Source: an uncultured Pirellulaceae bacterium
Lineage (GTDB): Bacteria > Planctomycetota > Planctomycetia > Pirellulales > Pirellulaceae
DNA: 64,000 bases
Assembly: GCA_938084685.1 (NCBI GenBank)
Contig: CALKGE010000002.1
Coordinates: 62,001 to 126,000, forward strand
Reading direction: 5' to 3'
The position numbers and the translations under genes were made by a program. The notes below the pieces were generated by a model. The model was not told the DNA's origin. It did not search any database and was given only the letters and a program-made list of their open reading frames with translations. Positions 34,407 to 44,656 of the stretch are shown here, in pieces. Each line of letters starts with the position of its first letter. Position 1 is the first letter of the stretch.

Positions 34407-35789
34407 TTAACTCAAAATGTCATGAACGACTTCGCCATGAATGTCGGTTAATCGGAAATCCCGCCCGGCATATCGATACGTCAGCTTGAGGTGATCAAGA
34501 CCCAGTTGGTGCAGCAAGGTGGCATGCAGGTCATGGAAGTGCACTTTATTTTCGACCGCGTAATAACCGTATTCGTCTGTCTCGCCATATTGAATTCCCG
34601 GTTTCATGCCGCCGCCGGCAAAGAACATGGTACAGGCATGGGGATTGTGATCCCGTCCGTCCCGACCTCCCTGGGATACCGGTGTCCGACCAAACTCGCC
34701 TCCCCACCAGACGATCGTATCTTCCAGCAGGCCTCGTTGCTTCAGGTCGGTTAGCAGCGCTGAGATCGGCTGATCAACCTCCATGGCATTACTCCGGTGA
34801 GCACTTGCCAGAGCACCATGCTGATCCCACTTGTAGCTATGTGACAACTGAATAAATCGCACTCCGGCTTCGGCGAATCGACGGGCCATCAGACATTGCA
34901 GACCAAAATCACGAGTGGGTCCGTTGTTGATGCCGTACATTTCCAGGGTCTCCGCCGTTTCAGTGGAAATGTCCTGCAGTTGCGGTGCCTCGGTCTGCAG
35001 GCGAAACGCTAATTCAAATGACTTGATTCGTGATTCCAGCTCTGAATCAGGACCCGTCTGTTGCAGATGCTGGGAGTTAATTTCCTTGAGCAGACGTTGT
35101 TCCAGTTGCTGGATAGCCGTGGGGGTAGAGCCCTTGATGAATGGGATTTTGGCATTCTCACTGGCGGTACCGGCATTACCGATGGGCGTGCCCTGGTAGA
35201 GTGCTGGCAGGAATGCACTGCCCCAGTTATTTGCGCCACCATGTGTTAACGATGGGCAGATCGTAATGTAACAGGGAAGGTTTTGATTTTCGTTACCTAA
35301 CCCGTAGCCCAGCCAGCTGCCCATGCTTGGACGAATGAATGTGTCACTTCCAGTATGTAATTCCAGCAGGGCGGCACCGTGACGTGAATTGGAGCCGTGC
35401 ACAGACTTAACAAACGTCAGATCGTCTACATGGCGGGCAATGTGCGGGAAAATCTCGCTGACCCACATGCCGGACTCACCATGCTGGCTGAATTTGAAAG
35501 GAGATTTGAGCAAGTTCCCGGTAGGTGCGGAGACGACACGTGGTTTATCAAACGGAACAGGCTTGTTGTCATCTTTTTCTAACTGAGGCTTATAGTCAAA
35601 TGTATCAATTTGACTTGGGCCACCATGCATAAACAGGAAGATGATACGTTTGGCTTTGGCCGGAAAATGTGGCTCGCGAACACGCAGGTTGGGTTCTTCC
35701 GCCCTGGAGTTCTGCTCCATCAGGCCAGCTAGTGCCAAAGAGCCAAATCCAACCGCGGTGTTTTTCAGTAATTGTCTTCGGTTTTGCAT
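34407..35789 (-). CDS. DUF1501 family protein paired with cytochrome-like gene
   Basis: 460 residues from ATG 35789, which puts the twin-arginine motif ([15 protein letters not shown]) at residue 3; the frame is open 50 codons further upstream, but that would overlap the previous gene and precede the signal. Family segments: [82 protein letters not shown] given here in overview, and [25 protein letters not shown] at the end. It follows the cytochrome-like gene at 35818 by 28 bases. Of all members here, its C-terminal tail is most like that of 58228-59634. Confidence 0.93.
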   Translation of the reverse strand: MQNRRQLLKNTAVGFGSLALAGLMEQNSRAEEPNLRVREPHFPAKAKRIIFLFMHGGPSQIDTFDYKPQLEKDDNKPVPFDKPRVVSAPTGNLLKSPFKFSQHGESGMWVSEIFPHIARHVDDLTFVKSVHGSNSRHGAALLELHTGSDTFIRPSMGSWLGYGLGNENQNLPCYITICPSLTHGGANNWGSAFLPALYQGTPIGNAGTASENAKIPFIKGSTPTAIQQLEQRLLKEINSQHLQQTGPDSELESRIKSFELAFRLQTEAPQLQDISTETAETLEMYGINNGPTRDFGLQCLMARRFAEAGVRFIQLSHSYKWDQHGALASAHRSNAMEVDQPISALLTDLKQRGLLEDTIVWWGGEFGRTPVSQGGRDGRDHNPHACTMFFAGGGMKPGIQYGETDEYGYYAVENKVHFHDLHATLLHQLGLDHLKLTYRYAGRDFRLTDIHGEVVHDILS

Positions 35790-35817
35790 GAGACTGTTTC
35801 TTGAACCTGTTGAATAA

Positions 35818-38800
35818 CTATTCGACATAAAAGAATTCGTTGGTGGAAAGTAACACGCGGCTGAAGCTTTGCCAGGCTGCGTGTTCAGCATCATCAGCAG
35901 GGACGCCTGCGTCGGTGAGTGTCCTGGTGACCAGGTCAATGTATTCTTGTGATTCTGTCACTTCCGCTTCGCTTGGCTCGCGGGCCATGATGAGCGAATA
36001 CGCTTGAGCGGTTCTTTCGCTCTTCTGGAACCTGAGCAGCTGCCGGGCCAATTCGGAAGTTGAGTCGTCGACCAGAGAACTGTTCATCATGAAGAGCGCC
36101 TGAGGAGCAACAGTGGTGGTGTTCCGGTCGCCGTTGGAGACAGCAGGGTCGGGAAAATCCAGAGCCTGCAGTACTTCATAAATGGAACTACGGACGACAG
36201 GAAGATAGACGCTGCGCCGATAGTTGTCGAATTCGTCGGTTATATTCGTATTGGAACCAGTAACGTAGGATCTGTTTTTCACTTTGAGAAGAGTACCCCC
36301 CATGCTGTTATCCAGCCCGACACCAAGAGCCAGAACACTGTCACGAACTTCTTCTCCAGTCAGGCGACGACGGTTGAATCTCCACAGCAATTTGTTCTCG
36401 GGATCGATAGCCATCGCCTGTTCACTGTATTGCGTGCTCATCTGGTATGTTGCCGACAGCATGATCTGACGGTGCAAGGCTTTCAGCGACCCATCGCTGT
36501 CGGCCAGCTCCACTGCAAGGTAATCAAGCAGCTCGGGGTGAGTTGGTAGTTCACCAAGAGTGCCGAAGTTGTCTACGCTGGGAACGATACCTGTACCGAA
36601 GTGCCAGCGCCAAAGCCGGTTTACCAATACCCGATTGACTAACGGGTGCTGCTTATCTGCCAACCAATTCGCCAGTTCGAGTCGGCCACTCTGAGTGTCG
36701 CCAATCGTTGCCTGCTGCGTGCCTTCAATGATCTGAAGCATTCGCCGGGGAACGATTTGCCCCAGAGTAATGTGGCTACCACGAATGTGGATTTTGATGT
36801 TCTCCGGTGTTCCCTCGGTGACTCCCATCGCCACCTCAAATACCGGCTTCTGGGATTCCAGTGAATTGATCTGGCTCACAAGATCTAATCGTTTTCGAGC
36901 CAGTTCGTCCGGATAGGCTGGAGCTGGTATCGAGTTGGGAACAGTTGATGGAAAATCCCCTTTGGAGATTTCGTCGTAGACTTGCTTGTAGACGGCTTTA
37001 ACTTCATCGCCCAGATTCGTGTAGGCATGATGGCTGTCCACGATGAGTCGACGGTACAGGACAGCGGCTTCTTCGATCGTCCCGGGAGGCGACTGTGCGA
37101 AAAGCTCTTTCAGAACAGTGGGAGCGCGGGCTCCGAGGCCCTCGTCCGTCTGGAGTTGTTCGAGTAGCGGCTTGGCCGATGTGCTGAATTTCCCATCTTC
37201 CAGAGCAGCCAGAGCTATCCATGTTTCCAGGAAAGGATTTGTTTTCAGTCTGGTTTCATCCAAACGAGCCAGATACCAGAGCCAGGAACTCAGGAAACCC
37301 GGTTCTACATCGTGCTCACGAGCAAAGGTGGTTAAACTCGGCGGAGCCGGAGTTTCCAATGGCCATTTGTCATTTTCAGGTTGCAGAACCAGAACAAACT
37401 TATCGAGATGCGGATAGACTTTTGGCGAGTCAAATTTTAAGACATGCTTACCAGCGGTGAGTTCCAGCTCGATTTCTGCAACCCATGTCTGTGTGTCTGG
37501 GTACCACGACCCGGTCACTTTCCCCAAAACGTTTTCAGCCACCATCTGGCCATCCAGTTTCACTCCGACGGATCGCGAGTGCAACGCTGCATAGCGAACT
37601 TCCATGGTGTAGGTACCAGGGATTTCGACCATGATATCGTACTCGGAATAACCTCCCGACGCGCCACTACCCAGGATGCCGATCTCTTTGCCGTAAGATT
37701 CCGTAAGCGAGGTAAGCGTGGAACGGTGAGCGGCCTCGGCTTCGATTGCAACATAACCATTGGCGACAGGAAACGGAGCTTCCTGCTTCTTCAGAACTTG
37801 AATTCCGCGGGCTGCTATCGCCTCATCCAGATTGTTGATGGCCCTGGCTGCCAGCAGATACCGATCGGCTCGTGTATGGAGTTCTTTTTGGACCGCATCG
37901 GTCACACTGCCTTGCAGTTCGTTCTGCTGTTGCTGCAACGCCGCAATTTCAGCATTGAGTTTTTCCAGTGTTGCGTTGGCTTCTGGCGATAAAAGAGGTT
38001 GTTCGTACCAGTCTGCTACGACGTTGTAATTCTCCATCGACTTGGTGCTCTTGAAGATACCTGCCAGCGCATAGTAATCGGCCGTGGTGATGGGGTCGAA
38101 TTTATGATCGTGGCAACGGGCACAGCCCAGAGTCAGGCCCATGAAAGCCTGCCCCAGCGTGCTAACCTGTTCGTCAATGATATCCATTTGCATTTTTACC
38201 GGATCGTCTTCGGCTAGCATTTTGGGGCCGATGGCCAAAAAGCCAGTTGCCCGCAAGCGGTCTTCAGCAGCCAGAGTTTCTGAGGGCTGAGGCATGAGGT
38301 CGCCGGCGATCTGTTCCTTGATAAATTCACCATAAGGCTTGTCCAGATTCATCGAACGAATGACATAATCGCGGTATTGGTAGGCAAATTCATACGAGAG
38401 GTTTTCATCCAGTCCATTGGAATCGGCGTAGCGAGCTACATCCAGCCAGTGACGTCCCCATCGTTCGCCATACCGGGGCGAACCGAGCAGGCGGTCAATG
38501 AGATGACTGTAAGCATCAGGGCTGTCATCGTTAAGGAATTGATCGACTTCGGCGGGAGTAGGAGGAAGACCTGTGAGGTCATAGGTCGCTCGCCGAATCA
38601 GAGTCCGTTTGTTGGTCGGTGGTGCAGGTGTCAGGTTGGCTGCTTCCAACTCTGCCAGAATGAAATGGTCGATTGGCGTTTGTGCCCAATGGCGGTCTTT
38701 GATCACCGGCAATGGCGGCCGCGACGGGGGCTGGAAGGCCCAGAAATTCTCTTGTGCGTCGCTAAATTCAGCGATAAGTGCATCCGGGCTTTTACCAATG

Positions 38801-39192
38801 TTGGCGACCACTGCAGATTCTTCCTTGGGCCAGGGAAGTCCCATTTCCACCCACCGCGAGAAGTCGATGACCTGAGCACTGGTAAGTTTTGCTTTAGGCG
38901 GCATCTTCAGAAACTCATCATGTTTGATGGCACTAATCAGCAGGCTTTCCTTGGGTTTTCCCAGCTTGACCGCCGGTCCAAATTCGCCTCCGGTCAGAAA
39001 AGCGTCACGGAATTCGACACTGAAACGGCTTTCCGGGTCTTCACCCGAATGGCAGTCCTGGCAATGAGTGACCAGGACGGGTCTGATTTTGGACTCGAAA
39101 AAGGAAATCTCTTCTGCACTAAACGGTTCTTCACCGTACACGGTGATTGCCGCGAAGAGGCTTAACGTCAATGGAAGGATACGATTTATCAT
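35818..39192 (-). CDS. PSCyt1-DUF1549-DUF1553 protein with binding-domain insert
   Basis: 1124 residues from ATG 39192 (two further in-frame ATGs lie at 39201 and 39210). Signal peptide, then PSCyt1 with C-Q-D-C-H (about residues 44-48) and MPPKAKL. DUF1549 has GERWGRHWLDVARYADSNG and CARCHDHKFDP. A coiled-coil-like stretch rich in Q and E follows (about 415-455), then a beta-sandwich insert of about 130 residues (GYVAIEAEAAHR to LVLQP) that resembles a family 6/malectin-type carbohydrate-binding module. DUF1553 has HPLVNRVLVNRLWRWHFGTGIV and the final LLSTNEFFYVE. It is paired with the DUF1501 gene at 34407 and follows the redoxin fusion by 77 bases. Confidence 0.93.
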   Translation of the reverse strand: MINRILPLTLSLFAAITVYGEEPFSAEEISFFESKIRPVLVTHCQDCHSGEDPESRFSVEFRDAFLTGGEFGPAVKLGKPKESLLISAIKHDEFLKMPPKAKLTSAQVIDFSRWVEMGLPWPKEESAVVANIGKSPDALIAEFSDAQENFWAFQPPSRPPLPVIKDRHWAQTPIDHFILAELEAANLTPAPPTNKRTLIRRATYDLTGLPPTPAEVDQFLNDDSPDAYSHLIDRLLGSPRYGERWGRHWLDVARYADSNGLDENLSYEFAYQYRDYVIRSMNLDKPYGEFIKEQIAGDLMPQPSETLAAEDRLRATGFLAIGPKMLAEDDPVKMQMDIIDEQVSTLGQAFMGLTLGCARCHDHKFDPITTADYYALAGIFKSTKSMENYNVVADWYEQPLLSPEANATLEKLNAEIAALQQQQNELQGSVTDAVQKELHTRADRYLLAARAINNLDEAIAARGIQVLKKQEAPFPVANGYVAIEAEAAHRSTLTSLTESYGKEIGILGSGASGGYSEYDIMVEIPGTYTMEVRYAALHSRSVGVKLDGQMVAENVLGKVTGSWYPDTQTWVAEIELELTAGKHVLKFDSPKVYPHLDKFVLVLQPENDKWPLETPAPPSLTTFAREHDVEPGFLSSWLWYLARLDETRLKTNPFLETWIALAALEDGKFSTSAKPLLEQLQTDEGLGARAPTVLKELFAQSPPGTIEEAAVLYRRLIVDSHHAYTNLGDEVKAVYKQVYDEISKGDFPSTVPNSIPAPAYPDELARKRLDLVSQINSLESQKPVFEVAMGVTEGTPENIKIHIRGSHITLGQIVPRRMLQIIEGTQQATIGDTQSGRLELANWLADKQHPLVNRVLVNRLWRWHFGTGIVPSVDNFGTLGELPTHPELLDYLAVELADSDGSLKALHRQIMLSATYQMSTQYSEQAMAIDPENKLLWRFNRRRLTGEEVRDSVLALGVGLDNSMGGTLLKVKNRSYVTGSNTNITDEFDNYRRSVYLPVVRSSIYEVLQALDFPDPAVSNGDRNTTTVAPQALFMMNSSLVDDSTSELARQLLRFQKSERTAQAYSLIMAREPSEAEVTESQEYIDLVTRTLTDAGVPADDAEHAAWQSFSRVLLSTNEFFYVE

Positions 39193-39269
39193 AATCGCCA
39201 TTATAAACAACCGACGATTGCCGAGGCGCCCCCATTTTATGATGGAGCGACGTCACCTGACCCAGCAGT

Positions 39270-40994
39270 CTACTTGGCAGGGACGATGGTAAAGAAACCA
39301 ATCATCATTTCTTCCCAGGTCTGATCACCCCACGTTACCCACTTGTCAGGTTCCGGATTGGCCGGGTTTTCCTTCGAATTGTCATAGTACGCAGTACATT
39401 CAATGACTGTCCCCTTGGGAAGGTAGACCGGTTTGGTAAATCGATATTCATGCTGCCAGTTAAAATCGTAGAAAGGAACACTCAGAAGAATTCGCTCGCT
39501 ACCATCGGGGAATTTGGCTACATATCTGAATTCCTGGCCTCGTACATGCATGTGAGGCATCATCGCTAACAGCTCCGAATCGGCATTGATGGTACGCCTG
39601 GCGACGACTTGATGCCGCGTGGCATGCGGTGGAATGCGAAAAGATCCATTGATGACGGCGTGCTGCCGGGCAATACGCTCAGGAGGTTTCTTGCAGAACC
39701 TGATACCAAATTCACTGCAGTCCAACTCCTCTTTACCTGTAGGCGTGTAATGCAGTTGCCACACTAATTCATGCCCGGCCGGTAACTTGATGCCAACGCC
39801 CTCTGGGTAAATGTTTGGCTCCTCGCCAGGCGCATAGCCACCCAGACTTGTTAGCCGCTTTGTTTCTTCACTCCCTTGGGGGCGATGGTAAACAATGATG
39901 TGATGGACTGCCTTCCAATTACCTGGCCTGGCTTCAGTGGCCTGAATCCAGACATCCTCTTCAAAGTTCGTAGGTGTAACAAAATACTGATACGCCACGG
40001 TGCCAGAGGCCGGTACTTTGTAAGTTTCAGGCATTTTGAAAATGTGGTCAGGCTCGCCGATCTGCCAGCCGTCAAAGTATTCTGGCGTGGGTGGAATCTT
40101 GCCCTCCTCTCCCCGAGGCATGCCGGCATCAATCCAGGAAGTTAACAGAGTGATTTCCTGCGAGGTCATATGCAGGTCGTTTTCGAATTCTCCAAATCTG
40201 GGATCTGCGTTCCACGGAGGCATGCGACGCGTTAGCACCGTCTCTTTAATCATCTGTGACCAGTTGCGGACGTCGTCATAGCTGAGCAGAGAAAAAGGTG
40301 CCGCCGTGTCAGGGCGATGGCAGTTTTGACAACGCGTTTGTATCAACCCGGCAATGTGACTCGCATACGTAATTTCACTGACGCCATCGACGGAACTTTT
40401 TCGAGTGATCAGGCAACCTTCCGGCTCCGTAACAGCAACACTTGGCGCCTCACCAGCAAGCAACTGCTTCAACGCTTCTTCCAGGTCTGCTCGACGAGCT
40501 TCGGCACGCTTGAAACGGTAGCCAATTCGATCATCGATGCGGCCCACATACCGAATGGTCCGCCGGCGGTCCAGAATAAAGGCTTCCGGTGTTCTTGTCG
40601 CACCAAAAATATCCAGAGCAACCTGGTCCTTGTCTACGAGAACAGGAATCCGCAGCTCATACTCCAACGCATGTTTTTTAATCTCTTCCGGAGTATCCGC
40701 GAGATTGGAGTTGATGATCGCAAATCTTACATTTTGCTGAGCGTACTTCTGGCTTAATGCGTTGAGTACCGGTATGTAATTGTTCCCGATGGGACATTCC
40801 GTTCCCAGAAAGACAATGACAAGAAAATCGATCTCGGGGTAATCCGCCATGGCAATCTCTTTGCCGGTGGCCGAAGGTAACACAAAGTTGGGGATCTTCC
40901 GGCCCAGCAGATCAGCGCGTGACGTTTCCTCCGCCTGCAGACCGGTAAGCGGCAGGAGAATCGTAAATGCGAGTATCGTAATCAGTGGTTTCAT
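39270..40994 (-). CDS. Redoxin + cytochrome-like + copper monooxygenase-like fusion
   Basis: 574 residues from ATG 40994 (an ATG five codons upstream is also possible), with a signal peptide. Residues about 30-180 are an AhpC/TSA-Redoxin domain (FLGTECPIGNNYIPVL, with one Cys at the peroxidatic position). Residues about 215-310 look like a small cytochrome c domain with C-Q-N-C-H and RRMPPW. Residues about 320-574 resemble the copper type II ascorbate-dependent monooxygenase C-terminal fold, with H-H (VHHIIVYHRP), HELVWQLHYTP, and a H-x-H site in MMPHMHVRGQEF. The combination recurs in Planctomycetota and Acidobacteriota; the reaction is unknown. Possible periplasmic oxidase (inference). It lies between CBM9 and cytochrome-like genes on the same strand. 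Confidence 0.87.
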   Translation of the reverse strand: MKPLITILAFTILLPLTGLQAEETSRADLLGRKIPNFVLPSATGKEIAMADYPEIDFLVIVFLGTECPIGNNYIPVLNALSQKYAQQNVRFAIINSNLADTPEEIKKHALEYELRIPVLVDKDQVALDIFGATRTPEAFILDRRRTIRYVGRIDDRIGYRFKRAEARRADLEEALKQLLAGEAPSVAVTEPEGCLITRKSSVDGVSEITYASHIAGLIQTRCQNCHRPDTAAPFSLLSYDDVRNWSQMIKETVLTRRMPPWNADPRFGEFENDLHMTSQEITLLTSWIDAGMPRGEEGKIPPTPEYFDGWQIGEPDHIFKMPETYKVPASGTVAYQYFVTPTNFEEDVWIQATEARPGNWKAVHHIIVYHRPQGSEETKRLTSLGGYAPGEEPNIYPEGVGIKLPAGHELVWQLHYTPTGKEELDCSEFGIRFCKKPPERIARQHAVINGSFRIPPHATRHQVVARRTINADSELLAMMPHMHVRGQEFRYVAKFPDGSERILLSVPFYDFNWQHEYRFTKPVYLPKGTVIECTAYYDNSKENPANPEPDKWVTWGDQTWEEMMIGFFTIVPAK

Positions 40995-41045
40995 GGTTAC
41001 TGCTTTCATCGTGGTGAACCTGAGGGTGGTGAAGTCCCATTCTGG

Positions 41046-42137
41046 TTAATCGACCTGGGTCAGCCTGGATTGATGGTTAATCTTCATGGTAACTCCGTCT
41101 CCAGTCAGAGTCGCTTCCCAGGAATCGTTATTTTGCGTGGTCATCTGGAAATGATGAGACTTGAAGGTGGATTTAATCTCTTCATGTAATCCCATCTCCT
41201 GAAGCGATTTATACAATCGCTGTTCAGAGCGGTGCAAGGCCTTTTGCGTGTGATAGATCGTCATTAACGCATCTCGTACTTTGGCCGTGGGGTCGACAGG
41301 TGGATCATCCTGAAACTGACGAGCCTTGGTGAACCAGACGTAACCCCAGCGCTCAGGACGATGCATGTCGATAATTCCCTGCGGCGACCAGACCCAATTA
41401 TCTTCGCGTATTCCTTTCACCTTTTGGTACTTGCCGTCAACGACTTCATGCTTCCACTCGACACGTGAAAAATTCATTCGCCAGTGATCTCCTTCTTTCG
41501 GCGGAGTCGGCTGATGCGCGAACTCGGCCAGCACTTTCCAGGGAATCGCCACTTCGACACTCCAGTACTTGTCCGTATCTGATGGGTCGTTAAGAGTTCC
41601 GTTGATATGCACTGCGGTTTGCAGGCCTGGGATTTCCCAGCTGTTATCCGCCGGACCACCATCTTTGTAAGGCTTGGCCAGAAAGAGATCCCATCCGGTG
41701 TTGAGTGCATTCATTTCGAATTCGTAGTACTCGTGATTGTCACCATCCGGGTCGATGAAGATTTCGATGTCATTGTCATGGAAGATGACACTGTCGTGTT
41801 TGGTTAAGGTGCCCCAGACGTGAGGCTCTTCCATGAGACAGCCAAAATATAGATATTGGCGGTCCCAGAGCAGCTTGAAACGAGTGTCAAACCGAGGCTT
41901 GGGTTTTACGTCTCCTTCGATATCCGAGTGCGGTTCGGACCACCGCGCGTTCTTCCAGGCGCGGTCGTCCAATTTGCCGTCGATTCGGATGCGGCCCGTC
42001 GCCTGAGTCGCAACATAATGTAGCGGAGTTAGTTTCCGCATCTTCTCCCAGTCTTCCTTCGTGTCGGCAAGTAAAGGGAAGGTCGTCAGCGATGACAAAA
42101 GGAGCCAAAGCGTAAGTTTGCATGAGCGGATTGCCAT
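41046..42137 (-). CDS. Carbohydrate-binding family 9-like (CBM9) protein
   Basis: 363 residues with a signal peptide (residues 1-24). About residues 45-260 form a CBM9-like/DOMON-type beta-sandwich: IRIDGKLDDRAWKNARW, then FKLLWDRQYLYFGC, then HDSVIFHDNDIEIFIDPDG and YYEFEMNALNT, and an AIPWKVLAEF strand. This is the standard signature of the CBM9-like-1 family, which binds xylan or reducing sugar ends in characterised enzymes. The C-terminal 100 residues (helical, ALHRSEQRLYKSL) are a typical planctomycete extension without known role. No catalytic domain is attached. It lies 22 bases downstream of the transglutaminase/esterase gene, so both are likely one unit. Confidence 0.9.
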   Translation of the reverse strand: MAIRSCKLTLWLLLSSLTTFPLLADTKEDWEKMRKLTPLHYVATQATGRIRIDGKLDDRAWKNARWSEPHSDIEGDVKPKPRFDTRFKLLWDRQYLYFGCLMEEPHVWGTLTKHDSVIFHDNDIEIFIDPDGDNHEYYEFEMNALNTGWDLFLAKPYKDGGPADNSWEIPGLQTAVHINGTLNDPSDTDKYWSVEVAIPWKVLAEFAHQPTPPKEGDHWRMNFSRVEWKHEVVDGKYQKVKGIREDNWVWSPQGIIDMHRPERWGYVWFTKARQFQDDPPVDPTAKVRDALMTIYHTQKALHRSEQRLYKSLQEMGLHEEIKSTFKSHHFQMTTQNNDSWEATLTGDGVTMKINHQSRLTQVD

Positions 42138-42159
42138 GAAGTGTCCTGTTGAATTGAGT

Positions 42160-44445
42160 TTACGTCTGAGGGATGCTGATTACGATTTCCGCACTAAAGA
42201 TGGCGGCCGGATCGTGGCGCTGCTGAAATGTCCTTTGCATCGTCGCGGCGCTACGAGTCACCTTCTCCTGGAAAAGAACATTGCCCTTGTAGATGACCGA
42301 GACCGGTTTTGAAAAATTGATCATGTCATCGTTGACGCGGATCAGTAACTGAGCAACATCACAATGTTCGATCGTAAAAGTCTGGCTGTCATGTTTTACT
42401 CGTACCAGCGTCCGGCCTTTTACCTGGTCTCTATTCAGGCCAAGCCAGTAGAAGCGATCGTGAGTTACATCATCCTGTCGCCAGACAACCAGGTCGGGAG
42501 TGCTGTCGCGAGTGTGTTCGGCCATCCACGGTACGGCCACCTTGTCTTCCAGATTCATCCAATGTCCTTTGCATTCATGGATTTTGACAAAGTTGATGTA
42601 CCCGCCCGGATCCTTTTGGTGCAGGTCGGCCAGCATCGTTTTCCACTCGGCCGCCCGTTTGTTTCGGTCGTAGGCTCCGTCATTGGCCCCCATGTGAAGC
42701 GTAAATGGTAAGTTGCGGAGTCCGTCTGGACGAGTTTCATTGGGATGTCCAGCCATCATGGCCGCCGCCGCCAGACGGTCGGCGAAACGCGGAGCCAGTT
42801 GGAAGACGCCGTCACCACCGGCTGAATAACCCATGATGTACACTCGATCCGGATTGACGTCTTCGAACAGAACCATGTTTTCAATTACCCGCTGGAAGAA
42901 AGCATCAATGTGTCCCTGGTGCCAGAGATTCCAGGTGTTGGTAGGCGCCCGAGGCACAAAGTAAACTCCTTCTTGCGGGTTGTAGAGTCGTTTCTGGTTT
43001 TCGTACTGTCCGTCGTTGACAGCAGCCGGAGCTCCGCCCCCACCATGCATCGAAATGAACAGGCTACGGCCTCCTGCCGGTTTTTCACCATTCACCTTGT
43101 ACCAGAAGGGCATGGTTAAATCGTTGATCTTCAGCACCCTGCTTTCATGTTCTTTTCGGCGGGCCGTTTTTTCGGTGTCCACGTAGGCCTGCCAGAGTGT
43201 TTCCGCGTAAGCGGCCGCCTGTTTGGCAGTTAATGGCTTGTCTGCACTTGCCGAGTCCCTTGTGTCGTCGCATCGCTCGGCTGCACCATCCCGTTCTTCT
43301 GCCGAGTCACTGGCTGCACTGGCCGAGAGGTTGAAAGTTACGAGCTGATCATTGCCATCGACTTTGATCTGGATGGCTGTCGCTCCATCAAGTTTCACCG
43401 TGTAGGTGCGTCCTGCTTTGAGAGGAACACTTACATGGTCGTTGCGGTCAAAACTTTCGTCGTTGGTATGCCCGCTGTAAACCTCGTTCGAGTCAGCATC
43501 GGTGATCGTCAGTGGTCGTTTGATGCGTTCGCCAGAATCGTCGTCGAAGGCAACAAACATGACTCGTTCGACTCCGGCGGGCAATTCTTCGTTGAATCGC
43601 GTGTAGCGATCCGTCACGTTGACGGCATAGACGTAACGGGCGTCCCAGTCCCATACCATGGGGAAATGGATCGGCGTCCGTTTATAGGAAGTCGCGTAGA
43701 TGGCGTGCAGTGGATTGTCACGGACAGCTGTGGCGGCTCGTCCGGCAAACCAGCCTTTATTCAGATCTGATCCGGTCGCTTCACAAGCGCCAGTAAAGTG
43801 CCAACCGTTATCGTATATTTCGACCCAGCTGTGATTGCCTGAACGATTGGACCAGAGTGGAGTGCCAACGAATCGGGCAGGAATACCCACTGCACGACAT
43901 GCATCGATCAACATGACGCTCAGACCTGAACAGGATGCCATTCCCTGCTCGATGGACTCGCTGGGGCTTTGGTCAGGACGCTTGCGTTTTGTCGAGTACT
44001 TCACGTCGAGTTGTTTGAAAATGTTGTTATTCAGAATGGCAGTTGCCTGCCCCGGCGTTTTCGCTTCCTTGACCAGATCTTTGAATCGCTTGAAGAAGTC
44101 TGATCGCCAATCTTCCCGAGTTTCACTGATGCTGGCATAAGGAAGAATGTCGTTTAAGAAGATGTCTCTGGGGATCTGATCGTACCAGGGACTTGTGTGC
44201 CATGCCTCGTAGGCCAGCTTGACATTTTGCAGCAGAAAATCAGCCCGGAGTGTTGTCAGGTCACGCTCGGGCATATAGCGAATCAGAAACTCCATCCCCT
44301 CACGCTGTGCTTTGGGGACTTTTCGTAACCCCAATTCCAGCTCGCCACGATTTTCTTTGGCACGTTCCAGTGAAGACTGTAACTGATCGTCAGCCTGACC
44401 GGCTGTGGCGAGCAATAGGAGAGCAACTGTGAATATGATGCGCAT
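42160..44445 (-). CDS. Transglutaminase-like + alpha/beta hydrolase fusion
   Basis: 761 residues with a signal peptide (1-18). An N-terminal helical region (20-130) is followed by a transglutaminase-like domain (about 135-270): catalytic Cys in GMASCSGLSVMLIDACR, His in NRSGNHSWVEIYDNGWHF. A small beta domain (about 275-370) and a low-complexity acidic linker (SDSAEERDGAAERCDD) lead to an esterase domain (about 430-660) with LFISMHGGGGAP as oxyanion loop, nucleophile Ser in GYSAGGDGVFQ, and a late His. It resembles polyhydroxybutyrate depolymerase/feruloyl esterase-type enzymes. Two hydrolytic or transacylating domains in one chain suggest cell-wall or polymer processing outside the cytoplasm (inference). 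It is the first gene of the minus-strand run ending at 33302. Confidence 0.88.
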   Translation of the reverse strand: MRIIFTVALLLLATAGQADDQLQSSLERAKENRGELELGLRKVPKAQREGMEFLIRYMPERDLTTLRADFLLQNVKLAYEAWHTSPWYDQIPRDIFLNDILPYASISETREDWRSDFFKRFKDLVKEAKTPGQATAILNNNIFKQLDVKYSTKRKRPDQSPSESIEQGMASCSGLSVMLIDACRAVGIPARFVGTPLWSNRSGNHSWVEIYDNGWHFTGACEATGSDLNKGWFAGRAATAVRDNPLHAIYATSYKRTPIHFPMVWDWDARYVYAVNVTDRYTRFNEELPAGVERVMFVAFDDDSGERIKRPLTITDADSNEVYSGHTNDESFDRNDHVSVPLKAGRTYTVKLDGATAIQIKVDGNDQLVTFNLSASAASDSAEERDGAAERCDDTRDSASADKPLTAKQAAAYAETLWQAYVDTEKTARRKEHESRVLKINDLTMPFWYKVNGEKPAGGRSLFISMHGGGGAPAAVNDGQYENQKRLYNPQEGVYFVPRAPTNTWNLWHQGHIDAFFQRVIENMVLFEDVNPDRVYIMGYSAGGDGVFQLAPRFADRLAAAAMMAGHPNETRPDGLRNLPFTLHMGANDGAYDRNKRAAEWKTMLADLHQKDPGGYINFVKIHECKGHWMNLEDKVAVPWMAEHTRDSTPDLVVWRQDDVTHDRFYWLGLNRDQVKGRTLVRVKHDSQTFTIEHCDVAQLLIRVNDDMINFSKPVSVIYKGNVLFQEKVTRSAATMQRTFQQRHDPAAIFSAEIVISIPQT

Positions 44446-44483
44446 GAGAAGAGTACTTCCAGAGATCGACGAGTGTTTCAGTG

Positions 44484-44489
44484 ATTATA
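44484..44489 (-). promoter_or_regulatory. Perfect TATAAT upstream of the transglutaminase/esterase gene
   Basis: TATAAT on the minus strand, 38 bases before ATG 44445. No good -35 box at 16-19 bases. It may start the long minus-strand run. Confidence 0.3.
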
Positions 44490-44584
44490 GAAGAAACCGA
44501 GCGGAGTTCCTACGGACCGTAACGGTGACGAAACGTTTGCTTGGGGCAATCAAACTGATAAATGTTGTAGAGTTAAAAGGCATT

Positions 44585-44613
44585 TTGTTGATAATATGTA
44601 TACAGACTATTAT
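44585..44613 (+). promoter_or_regulatory. Candidate promoter for DUF1501-ThuA-LLM group
   Basis: TTGTTG (44585-44590), 17-base spacer, TATTAT (44608-44613), 43 bases before ATG 44657. The -10 matches five of six consensus bases; the -35 matches only its TTG. It lies in an AT-rich patch of the divergent intergenic region 44446-44656. Confidence 0.35.
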
Positions 44614-44656
44614 TGGTAACCACTGAGTTGACGTCTATTAGCCAAAGTACGAGCAG

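Noticed and set aside
38377-39165. 262-codon plus-strand frame
   Set aside because: Antisense to the conserved PSCyt1/DUF1549 domains; no recognisable features.
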